Below, one piece after another: positions 61,290-64,000 of a DNA stretch of 64,000 nucleotides (its first letter is position 1; each line of letters begins with the position of its first letter). The position numbers and the translations under genes were made by a program. The DNA is from Vibrio metoecus. GTDB lineage: Bacteria > Pseudomonadota > Gammaproteobacteria > Enterobacterales > Vibrionaceae. The stretch spans positions 235,018 through 299,017 of the forward strand of contig NZ_JJMN01000070.1 of assembly GCF_000696385.1 (NCBI RefSeq). Reading direction: 5' to 3'. The notes below the pieces were generated by a model. It was not told the origin of the DNA. It saw only the letters and a program-made list of their open reading frames with translations, and did not search any database.

Positions 61290-63941
61290 ATGCTGAAGAA
61301 GAGTCTTCTCTCGATCGCGGTATTCACTTCATTAAGTGGCTGCGCGCTGACCTCCACATCACCACAAGACGTGGTTAATGCTCTAGCCGATAACCTAGAT
61401 ATTCAGTATCAGGTTGTTGACAACCATGGCGCTGATAACGGTCTTGCATGTCAAACTTTAGAAGCTGAATGGGCATCTTGTAACCAAGTCAATATGACTT
61501 TGGTTAACCGTGGTGAGGCTGTTAATTCAAAAGATTGGGCTATTTACTTCCACAGCATTCGTCTGATTCTTGATGTCGGTAACGATCAATTCAAAATTAC
61601 TCGCGTGACTGGCGACCTACATAAACTGGAACCTACCGACAAGTTCGATGGTTTTGCCGCCGGTGAAACGGTGACACTACCACTGATTGGCGAATATTGG
61701 ACGCTGTTTGATACCGATTTTATGCCGCGTGCTTTTGTGACCGCTCCGGATGCTGAGCCGAAAGTGATTGCATCTTTAAACACAGAAGAAGTTGAGAGCT
61801 TTGTTACTGGGTTAGAGGGGGAGAACCTTAAGCGTACTCCGAGCGATAACAACGTATTTACTCAAGCACTGTCTCGCTTTGAAAAGAACAGTGATGTTGC
61901 GCTACAAGATGTGTCTCACGCACTGATCCCAACGCCACTGCAAGTTAAAACGCAATCAGGTTCAGTGTCTATCGCGAAAGGTATTGCGCTACCGAGCAAA
62001 GCATTTGACGGCGAGCAAATGCAAGCGCTGAATGAGCGCGCACAGCTGCTTGGCGTGAATTTGAAAGGGGTGATGCCAGCGCAAGTGGTTATCAATCCTA
62101 AATCTTTTAAAGGTGATTTGGCTAAATCTGGTGCTTATCGTCTCGCGATTACGGCAAAAGCCATCAAAGTTACTGCGTTTGACCAAGCGGGCGCATTTTA
62201 TGCAATGCAATCCGTGCTTGGTTTGGTCAACATGGCTGACGCGACGCAATTGCCAAAAATCGAAATCGTCGATGCACCTCGCTTTGATTATCGTGGCGTG
62301 ATGGTGGATGTGGCGCGTAACTTCCACTCGAAACAAGCGATTCTGGCGACCTTGGATCAAATGGCGGCTTATAAAATGAATAAGCTGCATCTGCACTTGA
62401 CCGATGACGAAGGTTGGCGTATCGAGATTCCGGGCTTACCTGAGCTGACTGACATTGGTGGTCAACGTTGTTTTGACCTGAGCGAAACAGAATGTGTTCT
62501 GCCGCAGCTAGGCTCTGGTCCAAACGCCGATAACTTCGGTTCTGGTTACTTCACCAAGCAAGATTATTTAGAGATCCTACAATACGCGAAAGCTCGTCAT
62601 ATCGAAGTGATTCCTGAAATTGATATGCCGGCGCACGCACGTGCTGCGGTCGTCTCCATGGAAGCGCGTTACCAGCGTTTAATGCAAGAAGGTAATGAAG
62701 CGGCGGCGAATGAGTTCCGTTTGCTGGATCCGCAAGATACATCAAACGTGACTACCGTGCAGTTCTATGACCGCATGAGCTTTATCAATCCATGTTTGGA
62801 CTCGTCAAAACGCTTTGTGGATAAAGTGATCTCTGAGATTGCGGCAATGCACCAAGCGGCGGGTATGCCTCTGACAACGTGGCACTTTGGTGGCGATGAA
62901 GCGAAAAACATCAAGTTGGGCGCAGGCTTCCAAGATGTGAATACCCAAGAGCCAGTAAGCTGGAAAGGTAACTTAGATCTGAGTAAGCAAGATAAGCCAT
63001 TTGCACGTTCTCCTCAGTGCCAAAACCTGATTGCAAACGGTGCAGTAAGTGATTTCGGCCATTTACCTAGCTACTTTGCTGAACAAGTGTCTAAATTGGT
63101 TGCCGAGAAGGGCATTCCTAACTTCCAAGCATGGCAAGATGGCTTGAAATACAGCGAAGGTGAAAAAGCGTTCGCGACTGAAAACACACGTGTGAACTTC
63201 TGGGATGTACTGTACTGGGGCGGCTCTGCTTCTGCCTATGAATGGGCTGAGAAAGGCTATGATGTGATCATTTCTAACCCTGATTACGTGTACATGGATA
63301 TGCCTTACGAAGTGGATCCTAAAGAGCGTGGCTACTATTGGGCAACGCGTGCAACCGATACACGTAAGATGTTTGGTTTTGCACCGGAAAACTTGCCACA
63401 AAACGCAGAAACCTCACTGGATCGTGATGGCAATGGCTTCAGTAGTAAAGGCGAAGTGAAAGGTAAGCCTTTCTATGGTCTGTCTGCGCAGCTGTGGTCT
63501 GAAACCGTACGTACTGATGAGCAGTATGAATACATGGTATTCCCTCGCGTACTCGCCGCTGCTGAGCGCGCATGGCACCGTGCGGATTGGGAAAACGCCT
63601 ATAAAGTTGGCGTCGAATATTCGCAAGAGACTCAGTTAGTTAACCATAAAGCGCTGAATGCTGATTGGAATCGCTTTGCCAACGTATTGGGTCAACGTGA
63701 ACTAGCTAAACTTGAGAAAGCAGGCATTGATTACCGCCTCCCTGTTCCGGGAGCGAAGATCGAGAACGGTCATTTGGCCATGAACGTTCAGTTCCCCGGT
63801 GTCACACTGCAATACTCACTGGATGGCCAAACTTGGTTGGATTATGACGCGAAGCAAGCACCAGAAGTGAACGGAGAGGTTTGGATCCGCTCTGTCTCTG
63901 CGAGTGGTGAGCGTACTAGCCGAGTGACATCGTTGAAATAA
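61290..63941 (+). CDS. GH20 chitobiase / beta-N-acetylhexosaminidase, outer-membrane lipoprotein
   Basis: An 883-residue enzyme removing terminal GlcNAc from chitobiose and chitooligosaccharides. The signal peptide ends in the lipobox LSG-C (Cys18), so it is lipid-anchored. An N-terminal carbohydrate-binding domain (VNMTLVNRGEAVNSKDWAIYFHSIRLIL) and a GH20b domain precede the GH20 barrel, which starts near FDYRGVMVDVARNFHSK. It contains HLHLTDDEGWRIEIPGLPEL and the catalytic Asp-Glu in TWHFGGDEAKNIKLG. A C-terminal Ig-like domain (GVTLQYSLDGQTW) closes the protein. It is complete, with a terminator directly after. Confidence 0.94.
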   Translation: MLKKSLLSIAVFTSLSGCALTSTSPQDVVNALADNLDIQYQVVDNHGADNGLACQTLEAEWASCNQVNMTLVNRGEAVNSKDWAIYFHSIRLILDVGNDQFKITRVTGDLHKLEPTDKFDGFAAGETVTLPLIGEYWTLFDTDFMPRAFVTAPDAEPKVIASLNTEEVESFVTGLEGENLKRTPSDNNVFTQALSRFEKNSDVALQDVSHALIPTPLQVKTQSGSVSIAKGIALPSKAFDGEQMQALNERAQLLGVNLKGVMPAQVVINPKSFKGDLAKSGAYRLAITAKAIKVTAFDQAGAFYAMQSVLGLVNMADATQLPKIEIVDAPRFDYRGVMVDVARNFHSKQAILATLDQMAAYKMNKLHLHLTDDEGWRIEIPGLPELTDIGGQRCFDLSETECVLPQLGSGPNADNFGSGYFTKQDYLEILQYAKARHIEVIPEIDMPAHARAAVVSMEARYQRLMQEGNEAAANEFRLLDPQDTSNVTTVQFYDRMSFINPCLDSSKRFVDKVISEIAAMHQAAGMPLTTWHFGGDEAKNIKLGAGFQDVNTQEPVSWKGNLDLSKQDKPFARSPQCQNLIANGAVSDFGHLPSYFAEQVSKLVAEKGIPNFQAWQDGLKYSEGEKAFATENTRVNFWDVLYWGGSASAYEWAEKGYDVIISNPDYVYMDMPYEVDPKERGYYWATRATDTRKMFGFAPENLPQNAETSLDRDGNGFSSKGEVKGKPFYGLSAQLWSETVRTDEQYEYMVFPRVLAAAERAWHRADWENAYKVGVEYSQETQLVNHKALNADWNRFANVLGQRELAKLEKAGIDYRLPVPGAKIENGHLAMNVQFPGVTLQYSLDGQTWLDYDAKQAPEVNGEVWIRSVSASGERTSRVTSLK

Positions 63942-63972
63942 TCGAGCACTGCACATTTCACTCAATGGATAA

Positions 63973-64000
63973 TGAAAGCCTCCGCATGCGGAGGCTTTTC
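63973..64000 (+). terminator. Intrinsic terminator after chitobiase (reaches window end)
   Basis: AAAGCCTCCGC, AT, GCGGAGGCTTTT at the window end. Confidence 0.85.

Overview
The window is a stretch of gamma-proteobacterial chromosome that reads as Vibrio, most likely Vibrio cholerae or a very close relative such as V. mimicus. The basis is protein-level similarity I recognise across dozens of housekeeping genes, gene order, and a Vibrio-style chitobiase beside a secreted deacetylase. Nearly everything is core genome. I see no phage, integron, insertion sequence or CRISPR array. Layout: (1) 1-5.7 kb holds the 5' part of pepD, an unassigned 0.9 kb spacer with several hairpins and a strong terminator, a purine permease with gpt under a PurR-type operator, then frsA and crl. 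(2) 5.7-14.3 kb holds proBA, then the nrdR-ribD-ribE-ribBX-ribH-nusB-thiL-pgpA run (riboflavin, thiamine, phosphatidylglycerol). (3) 14.3-18.5 kb on the minus strand holds yaeH, glnD and map. (4) 18.6-39.6 kb is the long conserved run rpsB-tsf-pyrH-frr-uppS-cdsA-dxr-rseP-bamA-skp-lpxD-fabZ-lpxA-lpxB-rnhB-dnaE-accA-tilS, which joins translation, isoprenoid and phospholipid supply, outer-membrane assembly, lipid A synthesis and replication. (5) 39.6-47.2 kb holds a small cytochrome c, glnB, yafD, mltD, gloB, yafS, rnhA, dnaQ and a TIGR03503-like membrane protein. (6) 47.2-58.0 kb holds fadE with a FadR-type operator, gmhA, yafJ, purMN divergent from upp with a PurR-type operator, a GGDEF protein, rluF, smrA and a 46-residue DUF3149-like membrane protein. 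(7) 58.2-64 kb holds tRNA-Pro(TGG), a secreted PIG-L deacetylase with a ricin-type lectin tail, an AT-rich 1 kb spacer and a GH20 chitobiase lipoprotein. Quality warning: eight genes (gpt, ribH, rpsB, skp, fadE, purM, upp and the PIG-L/lectin gene) are interrupted by small net insertions, mostly in or next to homopolymers. Because rpsB is essential and removing the extra bases restores family-length proteins, I read most of these as assembly or sequencing errors, not true pseudogenes. I annotate each such locus as one gene. The best candidates for something undescribed are the structured orphan transcript with two overlapping small ORFs at about 1.38-1.76 kb and the PIG-L/ricin-B deacetylase beside chitobiase.
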